DNA of 64,000 nucleotides from Firmicutes bacterium AF25-13AC (lineage in GTDB: Bacteria > Bacillota > Clostridia > Lachnospirales > Lachnospiraceae). The stretch is from contig QUFP01000010.1 of NCBI GenBank assembly GCA_003478935.1, forward strand, positions 52,040-116,039. Reading direction: 5' to 3'. Under the pieces are notes generated by a model. The model saw nothing but the letters and a program-made list of their open reading frames with translations. It made no database searches and had not been told where the DNA came from. The stretch's first letter is position 1. Each line of letters opens with the position of its first letter. Position numbers and translations under genes: made by a program. Below are positions 19,492 through 27,945 of the stretch, in pieces.

Positions 19492-19523
19492 AAAAAGAAC
19501 CCCTCAAAGAGGAGTTCTTTTTT
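19492..19523 (-). terminator. Terminator at the end of the pyr-pur block
   Basis: AAAAAGAACCCCTC (19492-19505) and GAGGAGTTCTTTTTT (19509-19523) form a stem with one mismatch and an AAA loop, immediately after the purD stop codon at 19527. T-rich sequence follows on the minus strand. Confidence 0.85.
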
Positions 19524-19526
19524 GTA

Positions 19527-20798
19527 TTATGCCTCATCAATGGCCTTTCCGATGTCATGTCTCATATACTTATTGTCAAATGAGATCCACTCGGTTGCCT
19601 GATAAGCTTTTGAACGCGCTTCCTTTAGATCTTTTCCTGTTGCTGTTACACCAAGAACTCGTCCTCCGTTTGTCACAAATGTATCGCCCTGCTTCTTTGT
19701 TCCAGCATGGAATACAAAGTAATCATCTTTGCCATCAAAAGCTTCAAGACCAGAAATTGGAAGACCCTTTTCGTAGTGAACTGGATAGCCGTCAGATGCC
19801 AAAACAACACATACAGCGGCATTATCCTCAAACTGAAGATCAATTTTGTCAAGTGTCTGATCAATGCAGGCTTCGAACAGATCCACAATATCATTCTTCA
19901 TACGTGGAAGAACAACTTGTGTCTCTGGATCTCCGAAACGCGCATTATACTCAAGCACCTTTGGTCCTTCTTTGGTCAACATAAGTCCAAAGAAAATGAT
20001 ACCCTGGAAGGTACGTCCTTCAGAACGCATTGCATCAACCGTTGGCTGATAGATATGCTCTCTGCAGTATGCATCAACTTCTTTTGTATAAAATGGACTT
20101 GGTGAGAAGGTTCCCATACCACCTGTGTTTAAGCCCTGATCGCCGTCTTTTGCACGCTTGTGATCCTGTGCGCTTGTCATTACCCGATAGGTATTTCCAT
20201 CTACAAAGGTAAGAACAGAAACTTCTCTTCCTGTCATAAATTCTTCAACAACAATAGTATCACCGGCAGCACCAAACTGCTTGTCAAGCATCAGTGTCTT
20301 TACACCTTCCATGGCTTCTTCTCTTGTATTGCAGATTAAAACGCCCTTTCCAAGTGCAAGTCCATCAGCCTTTAATACGATTGGCATTTTCGCAGTTTTT
20401 AAATATTCGATTGCATCCTCTGGAGAATGGAAATTTTCATATGCGGCAGTTGGAATACCATACTTTTTCATGAGATCCTTGGAAAAAGCCTTGGAACCCT
20501 CCAAAATTGCTGCATTCTTGCGAGGTCCAAATACACGCAGGCCTCTCGCCTCAAATACATCAACAATGCCGCCTACAAGCGGATCATCCATACCTACAAC
20601 TGTAAGATCAATGCCGTTTTCCTGTGCAAAATCAGCCAGCTTGTCAAATTCCATGGCAGAAATCGGAACACACTCAGCGATCTGTCCAATTCCGGCATTT
20701 CCTGGTGCACAATATAACTTCGTTACCTTTGGGCTTTTACTTAGCTTCCATGCAATGGCATGCTCTCTTCCGCCACTTCCTATAATCAGTACCTTCAT
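19527..20798 (-). CDS. purD: Phosphoribosylamine-glycine ligase (GAR synthetase), PurD
   Basis: ATP-grasp enzyme joining phosphoribosylamine and glycine, the second step of purine synthesis. The 423-residue protein starts MKVLIIGSGGREHAIAWKL, the standard PurD N-terminus, and has LYCAPGNAGI, the ATP-grasp core (VLKADGLALGKGV, DTIVVEEFMTGREVSV), the HKRAKDGDQGLNTGGMG loop, and the metal-binding LEYNARFGDPETQVVL. Length is normal. It is the last gene of the pyr-pur block and lies 29 bases after purN. Confidence 0.97.
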   Translation of the reverse strand: MKVLIIGSGGREHAIAWKLSKSPKVTKLYCAPGNAGIGQIAECVPISAMEFDKLADFAQENGIDLTVVGMDDPLVGGIVDVFEARGLRVFGPRKNAAILEGSKAFSKDLMKKYGIPTAAYENFHSPEDAIEYLKTAKMPIVLKADGLALGKGVLICNTREEAMEGVKTLMLDKQFGAAGDTIVVEEFMTGREVSVLTFVDGNTYRVMTSAQDHKRAKDGDQGLNTGGMGTFSPSPFYTKEVDAYCREHIYQPTVDAMRSEGRTFQGIIFFGLMLTKEGPKVLEYNARFGDPETQVVLPRMKNDIVDLFEACIDQTLDKIDLQFEDNAAVCVVLASDGYPVHYEKGLPISGLEAFDGKDDYFVFHAGTKKQGDTFVTNGGRVLGVTATGKDLKEARSKAYQATEWISFDNKYMRHDIGKAIDEA

Positions 20799-20827
20799 AT
20801 TGCCTGCAACCTTCCTTCACTTTTTAT

Positions 20828-21460
20828 TTACTCTTTGATATGGGCAATTCCATTTTCAACCGATATTTTTCCATTTGCAATCAAATCAATTGCCTTTGGC
20901 AAAATAACCCACTCTGCCTGTTCCATAACACGGCGCTGCAAAACTTCTGGTGTATCGCCTTCTTCAATCATTACTGCCTTTTGCAAAATGATTGGTCCAT
21001 TATCAAGTACCTCATCCACAAAATGAACTGTAGCACCTGTCACTTTCACACCGCGCTCTAGTGCCTTTTCGTGTACTGTCAGGCCATAATAACCCTTTCC
21101 GCAAAAGGACGGGATTAAGGATGGATGAATATTGATAATCCGGTTGTGATATTTTTCAATCAGCTTTGGCGGGATATACATAAGACAGCCTGCAAGTACG
21201 ATCAAATCAGCTTTGCTTTCTTCAATCACCTCAAGCACGGCATCGTTAAATGCCTCTCTGTTTTCAAACTGCTTTGGAGACAGCGCTTTGGCAGGAATCC
21301 CTGCCATTTTTGCGCGCTCCAATGCATATGCCTTACGGTTGTTTGAAAAAACGAGTGCGATCTCGGTGTTTGTGATTTCGCCAGACGCGATCTTGTCAAT
21401 TATAGCCTGCAGATTGGTACCTCCGCCGCTGACTAACACTGCGATCTTTAACTTACTCAT
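20828..21460 (-). CDS. purN: Phosphoribosylglycinamide formyltransferase, PurN
   Basis: Transfers a formyl group from 10-formyl-THF to GAR, the third step of purine synthesis. The 210-residue protein has the Rossmann-type N-terminus [15 protein letters not shown], the [15 protein letters not shown] segment (written [14 protein letters not shown]), the active-site [17 protein letters not shown] with the catalytic Asn and His, and [15 protein letters not shown] with the catalytic Asp. The ATG overlaps the purM stop by four bases, so translation is probably coupled. The formyl-THF comes from the folD branch of the one-carbon operon. Confidence 0.96.
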   Translation of the reverse strand: MSKLKIAVLVSGGGTNLQAIIDKIASGEITNTEIALVFSNNRKAYALERAKMAGIPAKALSPKQFENREAFNDAVLEVIEESKADLIVLAGCLMYIPPKLIEKYHNRIINIHPSLIPSFCGKGYYGLTVHEKALERGVKVTGATVHFVDEVLDNGPIILQKAVMIEEGDTPEVLQRRVMEQAEWVILPKAIDLIANGKISVENGIAHIKE

Positions 21461-22482
21461 TTTAAGATAACACCCTTCTCTCCAGCTTCAATGCTTCCAA
21501 CACGGTATGCCTTCTCACCAGCTGCTTCGATAGCTGCGATGGCTGCATCTGCCTGTGCCGGATCCACTGCGATGACAAGTCCCAGACCCATGTTGTAGGT
21601 GTTGTACATCATCTGCTCATCAACGTTTCCCTTCTTTGCCATTAAAGTGAAGATTGGCGGAATCGGGTAGCTGTTCTTCTCGATTACAGCAACGGTATCA
21701 TCCTTGAGCATACGCGGGATATTCTCGTAGAAACCGCCTCCAGTAATATGGCTGCATGCCTTTACCTTTACGCCAACATCCTTCATACTCTTCATTGCCT
21801 TTACATAGATGCGGGTAGGTGTGAGCAGTGCCTCACCAAGAGTCTTTCCTAATTCATCATAGTAGGTATCAAGACTTTCCTTTGTCATCTCAAAAATCTT
21901 ACGAACAAGAGAGAATCCATTTGAATGAACACCACTGGAAGCAACGCCAATTAAAACATCGCCTGCCTTAAGATCCTGTCCAGTGATCATATCCTTTTCA
22001 TCAACAATACCAACTGCAAAGCCAGCCAGATCATACTCTTCCTCTGGCATCAGACCTGGATGCTCAGCAGTCTCACCGCCGATCAATGCTGCATCAGACT
22101 GTAAACAGCCCTCAGCTACACCCTTTACGATATCTGCAATTTTTTCCGGATAATTCTTTCCACATGCGATATAGTCAAGGAAAAACAGCGGCTCACCGCC
22201 AGCACATGCAATATCATTTACACACATTGCCACGCAGTCAATACCGATCGTGTCATGTTTGTCCATTAAGAAAGCAAGCTTTAACTTAGTTCCAACACCA
22301 TCTGTTCCAGAAACAAGAGTTGGCTTTTCCATCTGCTTGAAACGCTCCATAGAAAATGCTCCTGAAAATCCGCCAAGTCCGGTTAATACCTCTGGTCTAA
22401 GTGTTTTCTTAACGTGCTCCTTCATCAGTTCAACTGACTTGTAACCTGCCTCAATGTCAACTCCAGCGTGCTTGTAATCCAT
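21457..22482 (-). CDS. purM: Phosphoribosylformylglycinamidine cyclo-ligase (AIR synthetase), PurM
   Basis: ATP-dependent ring closure of FGAM to AIR. The 341-residue protein starts [20 protein letters not shown] and has the conserved GGFSGAF segment, [47 protein letters not shown] and [17 protein letters not shown]. Length is normal. It lies between purE and purN; AAGGAG precedes the ATG. purL (FGAM synthetase) and purF are not in the window, so the purine pathway is completed elsewhere on the chromosome. Confidence 0.96.
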   Translation of the reverse strand: MDYKHAGVDIEAGYKSVELMKEHVKKTLRPEVLTGLGGFSGAFSMERFKQMEKPTLVSGTDGVGTKLKLAFLMDKHDTIGIDCVAMCVNDIACAGGEPLFFLDYIACGKNYPEKIADIVKGVAEGCLQSDAALIGGETAEHPGLMPEEEYDLAGFAVGIVDEKDMITGQDLKAGDVLIGVASSGVHSNGFSLVRKIFEMTKESLDTYYDELGKTLGEALLTPTRIYVKAMKSMKDVGVKVKACSHITGGGFYENIPRMLKDDTVAVIEKNSYPIPPIFTLMAKKGNVDEQMMYNTYNMGLGLVIAVDPAQADAAIAAIEAAGEKAYRVGSIEAGEKGVILK

Positions 22483-22578
22483 GTTGATCTCCTTCTGCTG
22501 CTTTTTGCAGCACTTATGTAGTAGTGATGTGGTATACGTGTTTTGTGATTTTTAATTTGTGCGAGTCATTTTTAATAA

Positions 22579-23094
22579 TTATTTTGACTGCATCTGCTTT
22601 AAATACTCGCTGTAACCGATGCTTTCCAGCTTTGCAGCCTTTTTCTCAACGGTTTCCTTCATATTTGTAGCGTAAGCCTCAAGGCGGTCTGCCAGTGCTT
22701 CATCATTTGTAGCAATGATTTTTGCTGCAAGAATACCTGCATTTAAAGCACCGTTAATGGCAACTGTGGCAACCGGGATTCCCGGAGGCATCTGGCAGAT
22801 AGAGAAGAGTGCATCCATGCCGTCAAGTGCTTTTGCCTGAATCGGAACGCCAATTACAGGAACGGTTGTCATAGCGGCAACCATGCCTGGAACATGAGCT
22901 GCTCCGCCGGCTCCTGCAATGATTGCTTTTAAACCTCTTTTTCTTGCCTGTCTTGCATATTCATACATTCTGTCCGGAGTCCGGTGTGCAGAGATGATGC
23001 TAAACTCATACGGGATCTCCAGTTTGTCTAAAATCTCTGCTGTCTTACTCATGACACCAAGGTCAGAGTCACTGCCAATGATAATACCTACCAA
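22579..23094 (-). CDS. purE: N5-carboxyaminoimidazole ribonucleotide mutase, PurE
   Basis: Class I PurE, which moves the carboxylate of N5-CAIR to C4 to give CAIR. The 171-residue protein has the usual length and the conserved GSDSDLGVMSKTAEIL, the SAHRTPDRMYEYA loop with the catalytic His, IAGAGGAAHVPGMVAAMTT and a Met-Pro-Pro-Gly-Ile-Pro-Val-Ala segment. No purK is in the window. The 96-base gap to purM carries a short TGCTGC/GCAGCA hairpin but no obvious terminator. Confidence 0.96.
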   Translation of the reverse strand: MVGIIIGSDSDLGVMSKTAEILDKLEIPYEFSIISAHRTPDRMYEYARQARKRGLKAIIAGAGGAAHVPGMVAAMTTVPVIGVPIQAKALDGMDALFSICQMPPGIPVATVAINGALNAGILAAKIIATNDEALADRLEAYATNMKETVEKKAAKLESIGYSEYLKQMQSK

Positions 23095-23160
23095 TGGTCC
23101 ATTTTGATTCCTCCTAGTTGTTATTATGATGGTAATGCTATTTTGGTGTTGCTTAATCTA

Positions 23161-23895
23161 TCACTTAGCCATAAGGCGAAGCTGTGTAGTCATTTGCTCC
23201 CACTGCTTTTTTTGCCACAAAGTCAGCAGAAAGCCTTCATTTACAGGTGTATCAATAGATACCTGCTTTGGAAACAGGTTTATATAGCAGTCAAAACAAT
23301 TTGTGTTTTCAGGCTGAGAAAAGACTTTTTTTACTGACTGAAAAAAGCGCTCCTCAAAGCGTTTTCCCAGATAAAGTCCACAGTCCCACATATGCTGCTG
23401 CCATTGTTTTAGATTGTTGTCCTGTAATGTACTAATTAAAAAGGGACCGCCAAATGTAAGCGAAATATTATTAGAAAGCAGTACCGCATGCAGCTGTACA
23501 AATAGTTCACAGTAATCACTGTAAAACCAATACAGTGCATCACGTATCTGCTCAGGTCCGTCATGCTGCGCTGTCATCAAAAGAATCTGTGAAAGAAGCT
23601 CCCTGTTAACGCAGGTAAACTCGTCACGCAGCTGCTCATCAATCTGGCTGCCGTATGTTGTCAGCAGGCAGTTTGCAGCGTACAGCTGTGCATAAAGAAG
23701 ACACAGATAAACACCGTTTTTATGTCCTAGTGTTTCGCGGCATACACGATAGCTTAAGTATGCGTGTGATTCTTCGCTGATTTTACAGCCAAGTGCCAGC
23801 TCACAGCAGGAATGAAAAAAATCATTCTGCTGCACAAGTTCATCTTCCAGCCTTTTTGTAACGAGTGCTAACCTTTCCTTTCTATTTGATGTCAT
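23161..23895 (-). CDS. Uncharacterised 244-residue cytoplasmic protein
   Basis: I do not recognise a family. The protein is soluble, mostly helical by composition, rich in Leu, Gln and Cys, and has no signal peptide or strong membrane segment. Features that might be conserved are an N-terminal charged helix (NRKERLALVTKRLEDEL), a central aromatic stretch (DALYWFYSDYCELF) and a C-terminal WQKKQWEQMTTQLRL. It lies inside the leftward pyr-pur block, between the small membrane protein at 23955-24281 and purE, with about 60-base gaps. That placement suggests cotranscription, not a role in nucleotide synthesis. Confidence 0.7.
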   Translation of the reverse strand: MTSNRKERLALVTKRLEDELVQQNDFFHSCCELALGCKISEESHAYLSYRVCRETLGHKNGVYLCLLYAQLYAANCLLTTYGSQIDEQLRDEFTCVNRELLSQILLMTAQHDGPEQIRDALYWFYSDYCELFVQLHAVLLSNNISLTFGGPFLISTLQDNNLKQWQQHMWDCGLYLGKRFEERFFQSVKKVFSQPENTNCFDCYINLFPKQVSIDTPVNEGFLLTLWQKKQWEQMTTQLRLMAK

Positions 23896-23954
23896 AGACA
23901 GTTTCCTTTCAATATAAAATCATTTGAACTAAAATCGTTTGAACGAATATGTAT

Positions 23955-24281
23955 TTACAATATCGTACAGATTATTATAATTCCTGCCGCAATCAAGAGG
24001 CTGCCGATTCCTCCGACCATGCAGCCTGCATGATTTTGCTCTTTTTTTAAGAGTCCCCAGATGGAAAGTCCGACACTGACAATCGCCAGAACAAAGGCTG
24101 CTACTCCTAGTATACCGACAATAAGTCCACCCTTTCCTTCTGCCAGATATGACAGATAAACGGCAGAAAAAAGAAGAATGATCTGGATGATTAAAAGTAT
24201 ACTTGAAGCAATTCCCTGCCAGGAAACTCTGCGCACACCGTATCGTGCGGCATTGCTGCGCTCAACTTTCTGTGCTTCCAT
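23955..24281 (-). CDS. Small membrane protein with three predicted helices, function unknown
   Basis: A 108-residue protein with a basic N-terminal tail (RSNAARYGVRRVSW) and three hydrophobic segments, at about residues 24-46, 52-77 and 85-107. A short Lys/Glu/Asn/His loop (KKEQNHAG) separates the second and third. It resembles small multi-spanning proteins that Lachnospiraceae carry in metabolic operons (DUF6142-like, from memory only). It is paired with another small membrane protein 18 bases upstream. No catalytic motif is visible. Confidence 0.65.
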   Translation of the reverse strand: MEAQKVERSNAARYGVRRVSWQGIASSILLIIQIILLFSAVYLSYLAEGKGGLIVGILGVAAFVLAIVSVGLSIWGLLKKEQNHAGCMVGGIGSLLIAAGIIIICTIL

Positions 24282-24299
24282 AAAAACCCCTTTGGCTTA

Positions 24300-24461
24300 T
24301 CAGAACAGGATATTCTTTCGTGCCCCTAAGAGACGGCCACCCTGAATCAATGCCAGGATACCGCCAGCCACACAGGCAAGTCCTGCTACTACTGCAATGA
24401 TACCAGTAACAATACTGGAGATTCCTGCGGAATTAACCGTTTTATACAGCTTTTGTTCCAT
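24300..24461 (-). CDS. Very small membrane protein (53 residues), function unknown
   Basis: From the ATG at 24461 (MEQKLYKTVNSAGISSIV) the product is 53 residues with one long or two short Gly/Ala/Val-rich helices and a basic C-terminus (RLLGARKNILF). An upstream in-frame TTG at 24485 is possible, but the ATG is preceded by GAAAGG about 12 bases away and fits better. It lies between pyrE and the 108-residue membrane protein; the two look like a membrane pair inside a nucleotide operon. The YKT...SIVTGIIAVVAG pattern recalls conserved small proteins of Lachnospiraceae, from memory only. Confidence 0.6.
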   Translation of the reverse strand: MEQKLYKTVNSAGISSIVTGIIAVVAGLACVAGGILALIQGGRLLGARKNILF

Positions 24462-24499
24462 ATCATCACCCAAACCTTTCTTCAATTTTTGCTTGATTT

Positions 24500-25174
24500 T
24501 TATTTTGCACCATACTGCTTATAATACTCATCAATTGCTGCTTTAATGGTATCATCAATAATGATCTTGCCCTTGTATGGCTTGTTGTAAAGATGTTCAA
24601 TTACTTCCTGCATTGTAACAATTGCACGGATACGGATGCCAAACTTCTCCTCAAGCTCTGCAATAGCGCTCTTCTCGCCTGTTCCTCTCTCCATACGGTC
24701 AACAGAAACGCAAAGACCAGTTACGGTCACGTTGCCCTGTGCCTGAATGATCGGCATTGTCTCATTAATGGACTTGCCAGATGTAGTTACATCCTCGATC
24801 ATCATAACACGGTCGCCATCGTTGATCGGACCGCCAAGCAAAATGCCGACATCGCCGTGATCCTTTACTTCTTTACGATTAGAGCAGTAGCGCACATCGG
24901 TATCGAACTCATCACTAAGAGCGATAGCAGTTGTTACAGACAGTGGAATTCCCTTATAAGCAGGTCCAAACAGCACATCAAAATCACTGCCAAAGCTCTC
25001 ATGAATTGCCTTTGCATAATACTCACCGAGCCTCTTTAACTGAGAACCTGTGCGGTAATAACCTGTGTTTACAAAAAATGGTGTCTTTCTGCCACTCTTA
25101 GTTACAAAGTCGCCAAACTTTAAAACCTGGCAGTCAATCATAAATTCAATAAATTCCTTCTTGTACTGTTCCAT
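24500..25174 (-). CDS. pyrE: Orotate phosphoribosyltransferase, PyrE
   Basis: Joins orotate to PRPP to form OMP. I place the start at 25174 (MEQYKKEFIEFMIDCQVLKF), 224 residues, because AAGGAG lies nine bases upstream; the extension to 25243 is not conserved. Motifs: GDFVTKSGRKTPFFVNTG, FGPAYKGIPLSVTTAIAL, and the PRPP-binding VMMIEDVTTSGKSINET. It follows pyrD after 82 bases and continues the pathway order, with OMP passing to PyrF from the same operon. Confidence 0.96.
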   Translation of the reverse strand: MEQYKKEFIEFMIDCQVLKFGDFVTKSGRKTPFFVNTGYYRTGSQLKRLGEYYAKAIHESFGSDFDVLFGPAYKGIPLSVTTAIALSDEFDTDVRYCSNRKEVKDHGDVGILLGGPINDGDRVMMIEDVTTSGKSINETMPIIQAQGNVTVTGLCVSVDRMERGTGEKSAIAELEEKFGIRIRAIVTMQEVIEHLYNKPYKGKIIIDDTIKAAIDEYYKQYGAK

Positions 25175-25256
25175 ACCAGAAATCTCCTTTTTTGTTTGCG
25201 TTTTACGGCAAATGATTATATCATAGAATACCTTAATATTCAAGACTTTCCATCTT

Positions 25257-26198
25257 TTACTTTACAATTCCGATCAGATCGGTCAGACGGTCAACCTTCT
25301 TCTCGCGCATATATGCTTCAATTCCCTGCACAGTCTCTTCTGCTGCATATGGATTAAAGAAGTTTGCTGTTCCAATGCTTACTGCGCTTGCACCTGCCAG
25401 AATAAATTCCAGTGCATCCTCTGCACAAGCAATACCTCCCATTCCGATTACAGGAATCGAAACTGCATTTGCTGCCTGGTAAACCATACGTACAGCAATA
25501 GGTTTTATTGCCGGACCTGAAAGACCGCCTGTCTTATTTGCAAGTGCAAAGCACTGACGGTTAATATCGATCTTCATTCCTGTCAGAGTATTAATAAGAG
25601 AAATTGCATCAGCACCGCCGGCCTCTGCTGCCTTTGCCATAACAGTAATATCTGTTACATTAGGGCTTAACTTCATAATTACAGGCTGCTTTGCCTTTGT
25701 TTTTACAGCCTTTGTGATTGCCTCGACTGCCTTTGGATCCTGTCCAAAAGCAATTCCGCCCTCTTTAACATTCGGGCAGGAAATATTAATCTCAAGCATA
25801 TCAACAGGCTCATTTCCAAGGCGCTCCACTACCTCTAAATAATCTTCTGTACTTCTTCCGCACACATTTACGATGATCTTTGTATCAAACTGCTTTAAAT
25901 ACGGAATATCGCGCTTGCAAAACAGATCTATACCAGGATTTTGAAGACCAATCGCATTGAGCATACCGCTATGTGTCTCTGCAATTCTTGGTGTTGGATT
26001 GCCCGGCCACGGTACATTGGCTACACCCTTTGTCACAACAGCTCCTAATTTGTTCAAGTCAACAAACTCACTATATTCCGCACCAGAACCAAATGTGCCT
26101 GATGCAGTCATAACTGGATTTTTTAAGGTTACACCTGCGATTGTAACACTTGTATCAAAAGCAGGTGCATTTTTTTCTGCAGTCATATTCATACTCAC
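25257..26198 (-). CDS. pyrD: Dihydroorotate dehydrogenase, catalytic subunit (class 1B)
   Basis: FMN subunit of the NAD-dependent class 1B dihydroorotate dehydrogenase, cytosolic; works as a heterotetramer with PyrK. The 313-residue protein has LKNPVMTASGTFGSGAEY, GVANVPWPGNPTPRI, NISCPNVKEGGIAFGQ with the catalytic Cys region, MKLSPNVTDI, and the FMN-phosphate site IPVIGMGGIACAEDALEF. The start codon overlaps the pyrK stop, so translation of the two subunits is probably coupled. Loss of the membrane-anchoring N-terminus found in class 2 enzymes agrees with a soluble 1B enzyme. Confidence 0.95.
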   Translation of the reverse strand: MSMNMTAEKNAPAFDTSVTIAGVTLKNPVMTASGTFGSGAEYSEFVDLNKLGAVVTKGVANVPWPGNPTPRIAETHSGMLNAIGLQNPGIDLFCKRDIPYLKQFDTKIIVNVCGRSTEDYLEVVERLGNEPVDMLEINISCPNVKEGGIAFGQDPKAVEAITKAVKTKAKQPVIMKLSPNVTDITVMAKAAEAGGADAISLINTLTGMKIDINRQCFALANKTGGLSGPAIKPIAVRMVYQAANAVSIPVIGMGGIACAEDALEFILAGASAVSIGTANFFNPYAAEETVQGIEAYMREKKVDRLTDLIGIVK

Positions 26199-26965
26199 AG
26201 CTCTACCTCCTCTGCTTTAAATACAGGACCGTCCTTGCAGACTCTGGCGTTATGCACATTTGAATGACCATCCACATTTTTTGTCTGACATACACATGCA
26301 AGACAAGCTCCGATTCCACATGCCATACGCTCCTCAAGAGAAATATAACATGGAATCTTTTTTTGTGCAGCAAGCTCTTTAATTGCACGAAGCATTGGCT
26401 TTGGACCACAGGCAAAGATTATGTCTGCATCAAGGTTATTTTCCTTTATTGCGTCAATTACAGTACCCTTTGTTCCGCTATTTCCATCCTCTGTTGCATT
26501 GTAAACGTTGCTGCTGGATGCGAACTCATCCTGTAAAAACAGTTCGCTTCGATAGCCTAAAACGGCAGTCACATCACTTCCAGATTCCTTAAGGCTTTTT
26601 GCCAGACCAAGCATTGGCGGAATACCGATTCCACCTCCGATTACCATTGGCTTTTTTCCAGTTTCCGAAAAGCCATTTCCAAGCGGTCCCATAATCTCGA
26701 CAGCATCGCCTGCCTTATAGGCTGAAAACTCCTTTGTTCCTGCTCCGGCAATTCGATATACGATGCGCAAACGTCCATTTTTCTTATCAATTTCACACAG
26801 ACTGATTGGTCTTGGAAGAAGCTTGTCTGCATCCTTTGTGTATAATGTTATAAACTGACCTGGAATCGCTTCTGCTGCGATGTCCGGTGTCTCAATCCAC
26901 ATACTGTAAATATCGGTAGCGATACATTCCTGTGAGAGAACAACCGCACGTTCCTTCTTTTTCAT
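26195..26965 (-). CDS. pyrK: Dihydroorotate dehydrogenase electron transfer subunit, PyrK
   Basis: FAD/[2Fe-2S] subunit that passes electrons from dihydroorotate to NAD. The 256-residue protein has the flavin-binding RPISLCEID and YRIAGAGTKEFSA, the NAD-binding VIGGGIGIPPMLGLAKSL and FACGPKPMLRAI, and the cluster cysteines in ACGIGACLACVCQT plus RVCKDGPVF. Order and spacing match the ferredoxin reductase family. It lies between pyrF and pyrD with a four-base overlap to pyrD. Confidence 0.95.
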   Translation of the reverse strand: MKKKERAVVLSQECIATDIYSMWIETPDIAAEAIPGQFITLYTKDADKLLPRPISLCEIDKKNGRLRIVYRIAGAGTKEFSAYKAGDAVEIMGPLGNGFSETGKKPMVIGGGIGIPPMLGLAKSLKESGSDVTAVLGYRSELFLQDEFASSSNVYNATEDGNSGTKGTVIDAIKENNLDADIIFACGPKPMLRAIKELAAQKKIPCYISLEERMACGIGACLACVCQTKNVDGHSNVHNARVCKDGPVFKAEEVEL

Positions 26966-26993
26966 ACGTTATCAAAACCCTTTCTAATCAATT

Positions 26994-27911
26994 TTAGAAG
27001 ATGGATGCAATGTCTGCGATCATTGCTTCTGCTGCTGCTCTTGATGCTTCTGCAAAATGCTCTGGTCCAAACTTGCTGTATGCTTCCTGCTTATAAGCTG
27101 CAATAATTCCTCTTGAGGAGTTTACAATTGCACCAAGACCATCCTCATTAAAGTATGGACGAAGACTTGCAGCAGTACCGCCCTGAGCACCATAACCTGG
27201 AACAAGGATGTAGCTCTTTGGCATTACCTTACGTAAGATTTCACCCATCTTTGGATATGTTGCACCAACAACGCAGCCAACGTAGCTGTATTCGTCGCCC
27301 ATTGCATCAGCGCCCCATTCAGCAACCTTCTCGCCAACAAGCTCATACAGCGGTCTTCCATCGATCAGACGATCCTGGAACTCACCACTTGAAGGATTAG
27401 AAGTCTTAACAAGAACAAAAATACCCTTCTTTTCTTCTTTGCATACATCAACAAACGGCTTGATTCCATCAGTTCCAAGATAAGGATTTACAGTTGCGAA
27501 ATCTTCATCAAATGCAGCAATTTTTTTGCTTCCAACAGTTACTTTTCCCAGATGACCAACTGCATATGCAGCAGAGGTAGAACCGATATCGCCTCTCTTT
27601 ACATCACCGATTACAACAAGATCCTTTGACTTACAGTAATCAACAGTCTTCTTATATGCAGCAACGCCCGGAACACCAAACTGCTCATACATAGCAATCT
27701 GCGGCTTTACAGCAGGCACGATATCATAGATCTGGTCTACAATTGCCTTATTAAACTGCCAGATTGCTTCTGCTGCTCCCTCTAAGGTCTCTCCGTACTC
27801 CTCGAATGCCTTCTTCTGAACAAATTCCGGCACATAATTTAACATTGGATCAAGGCCTACTACAACTGGTGCTCCCATTTTTTTGATTTTGCTAACAAGT
27901 TTGTTAATCAT
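26994..27911 (-). CDS. pyrF: Orotidine 5'-phosphate decarboxylase, long (type 2) form, PyrF
   Basis: Decarboxylates OMP to UMP, the last step of UMP synthesis. The 305-residue length is that of the long subfamily. It has VVGLDPMLNYVP near the start, the catalytic VVIGDVKRGDIGSTSAAYA with the Asp-Lys-Asp set, NPYLGTDGIKPFVD, LVKTSNPSSGEFQD, and a C-terminal phosphate-binding VPGYGAQGGTA and IVNSSRGIIAAY. It lies between pyrC and pyrK, 28-34 bases from each, within the leftward block. Confidence 0.96.
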   Translation of the reverse strand: MINKLVSKIKKMGAPVVVGLDPMLNYVPEFVQKKAFEEYGETLEGAAEAIWQFNKAIVDQIYDIVPAVKPQIAMYEQFGVPGVAAYKKTVDYCKSKDLVVIGDVKRGDIGSTSAAYAVGHLGKVTVGSKKIAAFDEDFATVNPYLGTDGIKPFVDVCKEEKKGIFVLVKTSNPSSGEFQDRLIDGRPLYELVGEKVAEWGADAMGDEYSYVGCVVGATYPKMGEILRKVMPKSYILVPGYGAQGGTAASLRPYFNEDGLGAIVNSSRGIIAAYKQEAYSKFGPEHFAEASRAAAEAMIADIASIF

Positions 27912-27945
27912 TTTTTATCTCCTTCCTGTATTTGATTTTCAATTT